Origin: CAZGMN01 sp964645765
GTDB lineage: Bacteria; Acidobacteriota; Aminicenantia; Aminicenantales; Aminicenantaceae
Direction of reading: 5' to 3'
DNA: 22,534 bases
NCBI GenBank assembly: GCA_964645765.1
Contig: CAZYBE010000046.1
Coordinates: forward strand, 1-22,534
In this document: one piece after another, positions 5,255 to 11,081 of the stretch
Numbering within the stretch: position 1 is the first letter of the stretch
Layout: the number at the start of each line of letters is the position of its first letter
Notes under the pieces: generated by a model
What the model saw: the letters and a program-made list of their open reading frames with translations, nothing else
What the model was told of the DNA's origin: nothing
Databases searched by the model: none
Program-made: the position numbers and the translations under genes

Positions 5255-5962
5255 ATGAGTATGCGACTGACCAGAGATCAAACATTTCAGGTAGTTCTGA
5301 ACCTAAGGACTCCGACTTCACAAGACCAAGAAATGGTCGGAACAGGCATTTTTATTGTCAAAGATGAAACAAAGCCCTACATACTCACAGCAACTCATGT
5401 TGCGCGCGGCTGCAATTCGTCCACAATTGTTGTGATAAGTGATGCTTCGAGTAATAGCTGGTCGCTAAACTTATCTTTATTCAACCCGCAATTGAAATGG
5501 ATTCACCATCCGATTGCTGACATTTCTGTATTACCCGTTAAACCAGATCCGTCTATATCAAGTCATTTAAATGGTCGCTTCTTTCCATTCGATCAATTGA
5601 ACACCACTGTCTTACCTCCTTCGCGTGATGCGTACCTGACAGCGGTTGGATTTCCACAAGGGCTTGGAGCAACCGGTAAATTTAGCCCTTTTACATTTCG
5701 ATCGCATGCGTCCTCTTCTCTAATTACATTGGAAAGATTCGATACAAAAACACCTTCCGATTTCTTTACACTAGAGAATCCAAGTTTGGGTGGTTACAGC
5801 GGTGGACCAGTCTTTGACTTGGGTTACATAATTGTGGGCGCGATGACCACCAATACGGGCCCCACGATATGCCATGGCATTATACATGGCACAATATCTG
5901 ATAATACTGGTGGCAAGATTGCCGCAATTACACCTTGCTCATATGTCAAAGATATTATTTAA
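5255..5962 (+). CDS. Trypsin-like serine protease
   Basis: A 235-residue protein with a full chymotrypsin-fold catalytic triad: His48 in LTATHVAR, Asp89 in HHPIADISVLP and Ser182 in SLGGYSGGPVFD. The strand before the histidine (VGTGIFIVKDETKPYILTA) and the final IIVGAMTT are the usual conserved core of S1/DegP-like proteases. There is no PDZ domain, signal peptide or membrane segment, so it probably acts in the cytoplasm. Small solitary proteases of this kind are found in bacterial defence loci, but the substrate here is unknown. ATG 5255 starts right after the attC with no visible ribosome site; a second ATG at 5261 is possible. It is the only gene in its cassette. Confidence 0.85.
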   Translation: MSMRLTRDQTFQVVLNLRTPTSQDQEMVGTGIFIVKDETKPYILTATHVARGCNSSTIVVISDASSNSWSLNLSLFNPQLKWIHHPIADISVLPVKPDPSISSHLNGRFFPFDQLNTTVLPPSRDAYLTAVGFPQGLGATGKFSPFTFRSHASSSLITLERFDTKTPSDFFTLENPSLGGYSGGPVFDLGYIIVGAMTTNTGPTICHGIIHGTISDNTGGKIAAITPCSYVKDII

Positions 5963-5965
5963 ATG

Positions 5966-6025
5966 GGCTAACAATGCGCTGCAGCGGACGGCGATGAGCG
6001 CTGCCGCTGAACCGGAGCGTTAGAA
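5966..6025 (+). other. attC site of the protease cassette
   Basis: GGCTAAC (5966-5972) and GTTAGAA (6019-6025) flank a CAGCGGaC...CCGCTG stem with an unpaired A and a GC-rich tip. The closing box deviates from the opening one at two positions. Confidence 0.8.
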
Positions 6026-6030
6026 GACTT

Positions 6031-6762
6031 ATGTCCAAGCGAGAGCTAATACGAAAAGAACTTGTAGCGCTCTATGAGGAAGGCGCAAAGCTTGCGGTCG
6101 CTTTCCAGAAGAAGGAAGAGAAGCAGTTCCGGTACGACTATCAGCGCTGGTACACAAAGGCACTCAAGGCAGTCGCCTCGCTAGCCCCGGATCGCCTTCA
6201 AGAGTTCCGCAGGTATTACGAAGTCGATCCCAAGCGGAAGGCCCTCGGCTACGGTACCTACGTTATCCAAGATTACATAAAAGGAGTCGTGCCTTCCAAG
6301 TTCTACCTCCCAGACTTTGACACCCGCGAGCAGACGCTCACATGCTTCTTCAATCAGCTCACCATCCTGATGTCTCTCACTGATAGAATCGAATCTGTGC
6401 TCTCGGATATTGAGGCCGAGCTTTACGCTGAGTTACAGGACAGTGAGATTGTCGTTGCCAGACAGCTAGCTAAAGTCAGTCTTCGAGCTGCTGGAGCACT
6501 CATGGGTGTCGTCATTGAAAGTCATCTGCAAAAGGTAGCTTCCAAACACGGGATCAAGGTAGCCAAGAAGAACCCAACAATTGCGGATCTAAACGACCCC
6601 CTTAAGGCGGCCGGCGTCATTGATACGCCGACATGGCGGAAGATTTCATTCCTTGCCGACCTACGCAATCTTTGTTCGCACAAGAAGGACACCGAGCCGA
6701 CAAAAGAACAGGTGGAAGAACTCATTCAGGGTGCTGAGTGGCTAACCAAGAACGTCTTCTAA
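6031..6762 (+). CDS. DUF4145/HEPN-like cassette protein
   Basis: A 243-residue, mostly helical protein. The N-terminal 110 residues (ELIRKELVALYEEGAKLAVA, YDYQRWYTKALKAVASLAPD) are typical of long-helix, uncharacterised leader regions. The C-terminal part (about 148-243) fits the DUF4145/HEPN-like pattern: ARQLAKVSLRAAGALMGVVI, then HGI, a short linker, and LADLRNLCSHKKDTEPTKEQ with R212-N-L-C-S-H217, an R-x4-H motif. HEPN proteins are often RNA-cleaving toxins or defence effectors; members without other partners may bind RNA or ribosomes. The ribosome site is weak (AGAAGA, 3 bases before the ATG). The stop codon overlaps the attC that follows. Confidence 0.75.
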   Translation: MSKRELIRKELVALYEEGAKLAVAFQKKEEKQFRYDYQRWYTKALKAVASLAPDRLQEFRRYYEVDPKRKALGYGTYVIQDYIKGVVPSKFYLPDFDTREQTLTCFFNQLTILMSLTDRIESVLSDIEAELYAELQDSEIVVARQLAKVSLRAAGALMGVVIESHLQKVASKHGIKVAKKNPTIADLNDPLKAAGVIDTPTWRKISFLADLRNLCSHKKDTEPTKEQVEELIQGAEWLTKNVF

Positions 6763-6814
6763 CCCTTCGTTCCAGCGGACCGCCTACGGCGGCCGCTGAA
6801 CTCAAACGTTGGGC
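6757..6814 (+). other. attC site of the HEPN-like cassette
   Basis: TTCTAAC (6757-6763) and GTTGGGC (6808-6814) flank CAGCGGaCCGCC / GGCGGCCGCTG, an eleven-pair stem with one unpaired A and a three-base loop. This is the most regular hairpin in the array. Confidence 0.85.
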
Positions 6815-6823
6815 GCTGAACGC

Positions 6824-7459
6824 ATGAGCAAGACAGAGAACACCATCGTTAGCGTTTTCCTGGCGGGGATCTGCCCCCTGCTGGTCTTCGTGGTGTGCTG
6901 GTGGACGGCCGCCGTGGTTCAGGCGCGTGTGCCGGGCGTCTCCGTCAACGCGGTCATCGTCACAGCCATGTCTGGATTGCTGGTCGGGATTGTCCTGGAC
7001 CTGCTTCTGCTCCAGAGATGGATTCGCAGATTCTACACGGCAAGTCTTTGGTTGATGGCAGCAATCTATGGGGCGCTCTGCCTGGTGGCGGTGGCCTTTT
7101 TCATGGGATTGCCCGTTGGCACCTTCGGATTGGGACTTCTCGCCGGGATTTACGCGGGGCGCAGGCAGCATCACGCCGCGTCGGAGGGAGCGGCTGTCCG
7201 TCGTGGTTTGCGCCGGGTTGCATTCTTTGCGGCGTTGCTGACGGCGGGAGCCGCGCTACCGATAGGCATTCTGGGCCTCCAGGAACGGTCCGTGGTTGAG
7301 CTATTGCACAAGACCCTGGGGATCGCGCCGAGTGCTGTGCGTGGGACCACTGGCGTCATGCTGGTTTGCCTTTTGTCCGTCGCACTTTTCGGGGCGCAAT
7401 ACTGGTGCTCGCTACAGGCGGGTTGGCTGGCCTTCAGGATGGGAGCAGACAGCGCCTAA
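6824..7459 (+). CDS. Six-helix membrane protein of unknown function
   Basis: A 211-residue protein from ATG 6824; a TTG at 6809 in the same frame lies inside the attC and is rejected. About six hydrophobic segments are visible at residues 8-30, 40-62, 68-90, 92-111, 130-150 and 170-195. Basic residues in the loops (RWIRRFY, GRRQHH, RRGLRR) point inward under the positive-inside rule. I do not recognise the family. Composition is visibly GC-richer than the neighbouring cassettes, as expected for genes collected from different hosts. There is no clear Shine-Dalgarno sequence. The stop lies in GCCTAAC of the next attC. Confidence 0.72.
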   Translation: MSKTENTIVSVFLAGICPLLVFVVCWWTAAVVQARVPGVSVNAVIVTAMSGLLVGIVLDLLLLQRWIRRFYTASLWLMAAIYGALCLVAVAFFMGLPVGTFGLGLLAGIYAGRRQHHAASEGAAVRRGLRRVAFFAALLTAGAALPIGILGLQERSVVELLHKTLGIAPSAVRGTTGVMLVCLLSVALFGAQYWCSLQAGWLAFRMGADSA

Positions 7460-7549
7460 CAAGATGTTGCACCGAATAACGGCCCCGCGACGCCTCGTGG
7501 CAATTCGAGAGTCACGGAGGGGCCGTCATCGGTGAGCTGATCGTTAGCC
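7454..7549 (+). other. attC site of the membrane-protein cassette
   Basis: GCCTAAC (7454-7460) and GTTAGCC (7543-7549) flank a long stem: CACCGA and ACGGCCCC on the left pair with GGGGCCGT and TCGGTG on the right. At 96 bp it is the longest attC here. Confidence 0.87.
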
Positions 7550-7565
7550 CAAGGGAGAAAACAAG

Positions 7566-7976
7566 ATGCATTCGAACGAGATCGATGTCGTAAAGGCCTT
7601 CATCACCGCTATCAACAAAGGTAATGTTTCTCAACTCTCCAGCCTGATGACGGAAGACCACACCTTTGTGGACTCTGGCGGCAGAGTCGAGTCGGGCCGC
7701 GACAAAATGACAGATGGATGGAACCAATACTTTCGCATGTTTCCCGACTACAGAATCGAAGTCCAGAGCATGCTCCAAGATAGAAGCCTCGTTGCAGTCT
7801 TCGGGTTCGCTTCCGGAACTTACAACGGCAAGCGCGGGCTTGTCCCAGAGAACAGGATTGGAATGCCAGCCGCCTGGAAGGCTATAGTGGAGAACGGTAA
7901 GATCAAGCTATGGCAGGTTTACGCGGATTGGACCGAAGGCTGCAAAATAATTGATGAAGATAAAGTGCAGGGCTAA
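7566..7976 (+). CDS. SnoaL-like (NTF2-fold) protein
   Basis: A 136-residue single-domain protein with the cone-shaped NTF2/SnoaL pattern: EIDVVKAFITAINKGNVSQL, then LMTEDHTFVDSGGRVE, a WNQYFRMFPDYRIEVQSMLQ segment and a final strand GKIKLWQVYADW. Members are polyketide cyclases, small-molecule isomerases or binding proteins; the substrate cannot be told from sequence. Length is normal for a complete one-domain protein. The ATG at 7566 has a good ribosome site (AGGGAG, 9 bases upstream), in contrast to most cassettes here. The stop codon lies in GGCTAAC. Confidence 0.83.
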   Translation: MHSNEIDVVKAFITAINKGNVSQLSSLMTEDHTFVDSGGRVESGRDKMTDGWNQYFRMFPDYRIEVQSMLQDRSLVAVFGFASGTYNGKRGLVPENRIGMPAAWKAIVENGKIKLWQVYADWTEGCKIIDEDKVQG

Positions 7977-8045
7977 CAAGGCGTTGAAGGCGGACTGGCA
8001 AAATCGCTACGCTCTTTCGCCTGCCACTTAACGCCAACGTTGGGC
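7971..8045 (+). other. attC site of the SnoaL-like cassette
   Basis: GGCTAAC (7971-7977) and GTTGGGC (8039-8045) flank GGCGTTgAAG / CTTAACGCC with an extra unpaired G, and a second inner GGC..GCC pair. The site is 75 bp. Confidence 0.83.
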
Positions 8046-8080
8046 GGACAAGAACAACCGTGGAGGCATGAGACACACCG

Positions 8081-8647
8081 ATGTCGGCGAAGGCCATAAA
8101 AACGCTTGAGGTGCGGAGCCGCCAAGAGTGGCGGAATTGGCTGAGAGAGCACCACGACTCGAAATCTGAGATCTGGCTCATATTCAACAAGCGTCACACG
8201 GTCCTAACATCCATCAGCTACAACGACGCCGTCGAGGAGGCACTGTGCTTTGGCTGGATCGACAGCATCGTGAAGCGCCTGGATGACGCCCAGTATGCAC
8301 GGAAGTTTACTCCGCGAAAGGCAGACAGCAAGTGGTCGACAGTGAGTCGGCGACGGTATGCGGACCTTGAATCGCGGGGGTTATTGGCGGCACCGGGATT
8401 GAAGCGTGCGCCAACGAGCCGGAGCTATGATGTGCTACGGCCGTCCGTGTCGGCCATCCCGTCCTACATCAAGCAGACGTTGAAGACCAATCAACGTGCT
8501 TGGCAGTATTTCGAACAGTTGGCTCCGTCGTATCGACGGGCCTATATCGGTTGGATTGAGTCAGCCAAACGGGAAGACACGAAGGAGAAACGTCTTCGCG
8601 AAGCGCTCAGCCTCTTGGCGGCCGGCAAGAAGCTCGGCTTGAAATAG
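8081..8647 (+). CDS. YdeI/OmpD-associated (OmdA) family protein
   Basis: A 188-residue protein with the full OmdA/YdeI pattern: SRQEWRNWLREHHDSKSEIW, then ISYNDAVEEALCFGWIDSIV, a YARKFTPRKADSKWS block and the helical C-terminus AYIGWIESAKREDTKEKRL. YdeI in enteric bacteria is linked to polymyxin and bacteriocin resistance, and the family is widespread; the molecular function is unknown. ATG 8081 is the only sensible start, but the GGAGG at 8062-8066 is 14 bases away and nearer to a 13-codon frame (ATG 8068) that overlaps the gene in another frame. This odd arrangement could mean translational coupling or chance. Its stop (TAG) precedes a degenerate attC. Confidence 0.82.
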   Translation: MSAKAIKTLEVRSRQEWRNWLREHHDSKSEIWLIFNKRHTVLTSISYNDAVEEALCFGWIDSIVKRLDDAQYARKFTPRKADSKWSTVSRRRYADLESRGLLAAPGLKRAPTSRSYDVLRPSVSAIPSYIKQTLKTNQRAWQYFEQLAPSYRRAYIGWIESAKREDTKEKRLREALSLLAAGKKLGLK

Positions 8648-8687
8648 GGTGCCGCACGGCCCGCAGCTTAGCGGCAAACCGTTAGCC
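8636..8687 (+). other. Degenerate attC site
   Basis: The closing box GTTAGCC (8681-8687) is clear and GCCGC/GCGGC pair inside. The opening box, expected near GGCTTGA (8636-8642), matches only partly and lies within the end of the YdeI-like gene. The left half appears eroded or unusual. Confidence 0.55.
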
Positions 8688-8696
8688 TGAAACAAC

Positions 8697-8725
8697 TTGA
8701 TCTAGATAGGGGTGTGAGATATTCT
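8697..8725 (+). promoter_or_regulatory. Possible promoter of hicA-hicB
   Basis: TTGATC (8697-8702), 17 bases, then TATTCT (8720-8725) lie between the attC and hicA. Toxin-antitoxin cassettes often bring their own promoter. The predicted start is at about the first codon of hicA, and no Shine-Dalgarno sequence is visible. The match is moderate. Confidence 0.35.
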
Positions 8726-8733
8726 TAAGATGC

Positions 8734-8934
8734 ATGAAGATTAGAGATGTTATAAAGATAATTGAGAAGGACGGCTGGTATCAGGTATATCATAAGGGAA
8801 GTCACCGGCAGTATAAACATGCAAATAAGAAGGGACGTGTAACGATCGCAGGGCATCCAGGTGATGAACTTGCTCCCGGCACATTGAACAGCGTTTTCAA
8901 GCAGGCTGGGATAAAGAAGACCAAGAGTAAATAA
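8734..8934 (+). CDS. hicA: HicA toxin, mRNA interferase
   Basis: A 66-residue protein with the HicA double-stranded-RNA-binding-like fold: an N-terminal helix (IRDVIKIIEKDGWYQVYHKG), the GSHRQYKH block that holds the catalytic histidine (His24), VTIAGHPGDELAPGT and a C-terminal helix. HicA cleaves mRNA and stops translation until HicB binds it. It is followed 12 bases later by its antitoxin, with toxin first as is usual for this family. The pair sits in one cassette, between a degenerate attC and a good attC, which is a common arrangement that stabilises large cassette arrays. Confidence 0.9.
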   Translation: MKIRDVIKIIEKDGWYQVYHKGSHRQYKHANKKGRVTIAGHPGDELAPGTLNSVFKQAGIKKTKSK

Positions 8935-8946
8935 GGAGAAACGTAA

Positions 8947-9162
8947 ATGAGAAGGTTTTTGATAATAATAGAAAAAGCAGGTAGTAATTATTCTGCATAT
9001 TCCCCTGATCTACCTGGCTGCATTGCAACCGGCAAAACAAAGGAGCAAGCTGCAAAAAATATGCACGAAGCAATCAAATTGCATATCAAAGGGCTAAAAG
9101 AAGATCATCAACCTATTCCTAAATCACATGCTATTGCAGAATATATTGCAGTTGCAGGCTAA
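8947..9162 (+). CDS. hicB: HicB antitoxin, short form
   Basis: A 71-residue protein with the HicB partial RNase-H fold: FLIIIEKAGSNYSAYSPDLP, then GCIATGKTKEQAAKNMHEAI and a short tail ending AIAEYIAVAG. It binds and neutralises HicA. Longer HicB proteins carry a C-terminal helix-turn-helix or ribbon-helix-helix domain for autoregulation; this one stops right after the core, as short HicB proteins do, so it may not bind DNA on its own. AAGGAG 7 bases before the ATG is a good ribosome site, stronger than that of hicA, which favours antitoxin excess. Its stop lies in GGCTAAC of the attC. Confidence 0.9.
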   Translation: MRRFLIIIEKAGSNYSAYSPDLPGCIATGKTKEQAAKNMHEAIKLHIKGLKEDHQPIPKSHAIAEYIAVAG

Positions 9163-9222
9163 CAAATCGCTCAAGAAGGACGTAGCAATAGGCCGCCGCG
9201 CCCCTAAGCTTGAGCGTTAGGG
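9157..9222 (+). other. attC site of the hicAB cassette
   Basis: GGCTAAC (9157-9163) and GTTAGGG (9216-9222) flank CGCTCAAG / CTTGAGCG, a perfect eight-pair stem, with GC-rich inner bases. This is the last recognisable attC before the housekeeping genes. Confidence 0.85.
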
Positions 9223-9241
9223 AACAGATAGGAGGAAGCAG

Positions 9242-9436
9242 ATGAGCAACAAGTTGTACCTGATCATCTCGGGTGCCATCTTCCTCCTCGTCGGGATATT
9301 CCATCTCCTCAGGCTTGTATATCACTGGCCGATCATGGTTGGGACGAGAGTGATCCCCCATTCGTTGTCGTATGTCGGTTTTCCGGTTTCAATCGCGTAC
9401 AGCGTATGGGCGGGTTGGCTCCTCCGCCGCAAGTAA
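9242..9436 (+). CDS. Small two-helix membrane protein
   Basis: A 64-residue protein with two hydrophobic segments (about residues 4-25, LYLIISGAIFLLVGIFHLLR, and 42-60, LSYVGFPVSIAYSVWAGWLL) joined by a short loop and ending in LLRRK. The pattern is that of a family of small integral membrane proteins often seen in cassettes and of unknown function. GGAGG 6 bases before the ATG makes this the best ribosome site of the array. No attC follows: after the stop there are only 110 bases to guaA. So either its attC was lost, or this is the last cassette of the array, fused to the chromosome, or not a cassette at all. Confidence 0.7.
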   Translation: MSNKLYLIISGAIFLLVGIFHLLRLVYHWPIMVGTRVIPHSLSYVGFPVSIAYSVWAGWLLRRK

Positions 9437-9486
9437 AAAATCCGAAATACTATAATCGACACGCGTCTCAAACCCCGCTTTGAAGT

Positions 9487-9502
9487 CTTGGCAATTGCCA
9501 AG
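9487..9502. promoter_or_regulatory. Perfect 16-bp palindrome before guaA
   Basis: CTTGGCAATTGCCAAG is fully self-complementary and lies just upstream of the guaA promoter (-35 at 9512). A repressor or activator site is plausible; the regulator is not known. Confidence 0.4.
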
Positions 9503-9511
9503 TTCACGGCA

Positions 9512-9540
9512 TTTACAATCTTCCGCTCCTCTGCTAAAAT
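9512..9540 (+). promoter_or_regulatory. Probable guaA operon promoter
   Basis: TTTACA (9512-9517), 17 bases, then TAAAAT (9535-9540) preceded by TG (extended -10). Transcription would begin about seven bases after the -10, at or next to the guaA ATG (9547). The message would then be leaderless; the only purine-rich site (GAGG 9543-9546) touches the ATG. This would be the promoter of the whole downstream operon. Confidence 0.5.
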
Positions 9541-9546
9541 CTGAGG

Positions 9547-11079
9547 ATGACTAAGGTCGTTGTCCTCGATTTCGGCTCCCAATACACCCAGCTCATCGCC
9601 AGAAAAATAAGGGAACTCGGGGTCTTCTCCGAGATTTTTCCTTTCAATACCCTTCCTTCTCGAATCGAGAAGGAAGCAGCCGGAGCCGTCATCCTCTCTG
9701 GGGGACCGCAGAGCGTCTATGAGAAAGAAGCTCCGCTTCCTTCCCCGGAGATTTTCAAGATGGGAATTCCTGTTCTCGGCATTTGCTATGGTTTGCAGCT
9801 CATGGCCCATCTTTTGGGAGGGAAGGTTGTTCCTTCGAAGAGAAGAGAGTACGGGTTTGCTTCCTTGAATGTCCTGGAGAGAAAGGGGTTGCTTTCTGGA
9901 GTCAAGAATAAGGAGCAGGTCTGGATGAGCCACGGCGATAGAGTGGAGAAAGCCCCTCCTGGTTTCATCGTCACTGGAAGGACGGCTGATTGCGCGACAG
10001 TGGTCATGGAGGAGAGGCACAGGAAACTGTTCGGTGTCCAGTTCCATCCCGAGGTTGTTCATACAAAGCAAGGAAAGAAGATTATTCGCAACTTCCTTTT
10101 TTCCATCTCCGGCCTTAAAGCAGATTGGAAGGTTGGCTCATTTATCAAGCAGAAAGTTGAAGAGATTCGGGAGCAGGTCAATGATGGGAGGGTTATCTGC
10201 GGACTCAGCGGAGGAGTGGATTCATTGGTTACGTCCTTGATTGTTCAAAAAGCGGTTAAAGATAATCTTTTCTGCATTTTTGTTGATAACGGTCTTTTGC
10301 GCAAAGGCCAATATGAGGAGCTCAAGGAAAGGTTCAGGAAAAAGCTCAGCCTCAATGTCATCGGCGTCGATGCTTCCCGTCTCTTTCTTGAAAAGCTCAA
10401 AGGCGTGACCTCTCCTGAGAGAAAAAGAAAAACGATCGGCGAGACCTTTATTCGCATCTTTGAGAAAGAGGCAAAGAAAACAAGAAAGGTGAAGTTCTTA
10501 GCTCAGGGAACGATCTACCCTGATGTGATTGAGAGCCGGCCGGTCAAGGGTCCTTCCTCCTCGATCAAATCCCACCACAATGTCGGCGGCTTGCCGCGGC
10601 GTTTAAAATTTAAGCTTATCGAGCCGCTCAAGGAGCTCTTCAAGGATGAGGTCAGGGCCCTGGCTGAGGAGTTAGGGGTTGACAGGGAATTCATTTCGCA
10701 GCATCCTTTTCCAGGGCCAGGCCTGGCAGTCAGGATTGTCGGAGAAGTGAGCCAGGAGAGGATTAAGACTTTAAGGGATGCCGATGAAATCCTTCTTCAG
10801 GAAGTTAAGCGCGCCGGCCTTTATCACCAGCTATGGCAGGCTTTTGCTGTTTTGCTTCCTGTGAAGTCAGTCGGAGTCATGGGAGATCAACGCACTTACC
10901 AGAGTGTTGTTGTCCTCAGGCTCGTCCAGAGCGTGGACGGGATGACCGCTGACTGGTTTCCTGTTGACCCGGCTCTGCTTTCGCGGATATCGAATCGGAT
11001 TGTGAACGAGGTGGAAGGCGTCAACCGGGTGGTTTATGATGTGACCTCCAAGCCGCCCGGCACAATAGAGTGGGAGTAA
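9547..11079 (+). CDS. guaA: GMP synthase (glutamine-hydrolysing)
   Basis: A 510-residue enzyme that makes GMP from XMP, ATP and glutamine in the cytoplasm. The N-terminal glutaminase (class I) domain runs to about residue 190, with SGGPQSVY, the nucleophile Cys80 in GICYGLQLM, and His167/Glu169 in QFHPEV. Next come the ATP pyrophosphatase domain with the PP-loop LSGGVDS (220-226) and FVDNGLLRKGQYE, and the C-terminal dimerisation domain ending GTIEWE. Length is normal for GuaA, and no catalytic residue is missing. The start is the first ATG before the conserved FGSQY motif. It is the first gene of the housekeeping run, 110 bases after the last cassette and two bases before dnaE, and probably shares its promoter with everything downstream. 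Confidence 0.97.
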   Translation: MTKVVVLDFGSQYTQLIARKIRELGVFSEIFPFNTLPSRIEKEAAGAVILSGGPQSVYEKEAPLPSPEIFKMGIPVLGICYGLQLMAHLLGGKVVPSKRREYGFASLNVLERKGLLSGVKNKEQVWMSHGDRVEKAPPGFIVTGRTADCATVVMEERHRKLFGVQFHPEVVHTKQGKKIIRNFLFSISGLKADWKVGSFIKQKVEEIREQVNDGRVICGLSGGVDSLVTSLIVQKAVKDNLFCIFVDNGLLRKGQYEELKERFRKKLSLNVIGVDASRLFLEKLKGVTSPERKRKTIGETFIRIFEKEAKKTRKVKFLAQGTIYPDVIESRPVKGPSSSIKSHHNVGGLPRRLKFKLIEPLKELFKDEVRALAEELGVDREFISQHPFPGPGLAVRIVGEVSQERIKTLRDADEILLQEVKRAGLYHQLWQAFAVLLPVKSVGVMGDQRTYQSVVVLRLVQSVDGMTADWFPVDPALLSRISNRIVNEVEGVNRVVYDVTSKPPGTIEWE

Positions 11080-11081
11080 GA

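Noticed and set aside
6809..6823. Earlier TTG start for the six-helix membrane protein
   Set aside because: It lies in the closing box of the attC; ATG 6824 is the natural first codon of the cassette.
6722..7174. Long minus-strand frame opposite the HEPN-like and membrane-protein genes
   Set aside because: It crosses an attC and two cassette genes and its protein is low-complexity (Gln, Asp, His, Pro rich), typical of antisense frames.
1..9546. Integron integrase gene (intI) or attI by name
   Set aside because: No tyrosine-recombinase motifs occur in any frame I could follow, so the array is described without an integrase.
9322..10071. 249-codon minus-strand frame opposite guaA
   Set aside because: It overlaps the highly conserved guaA coding region and shows no recognisable motif.
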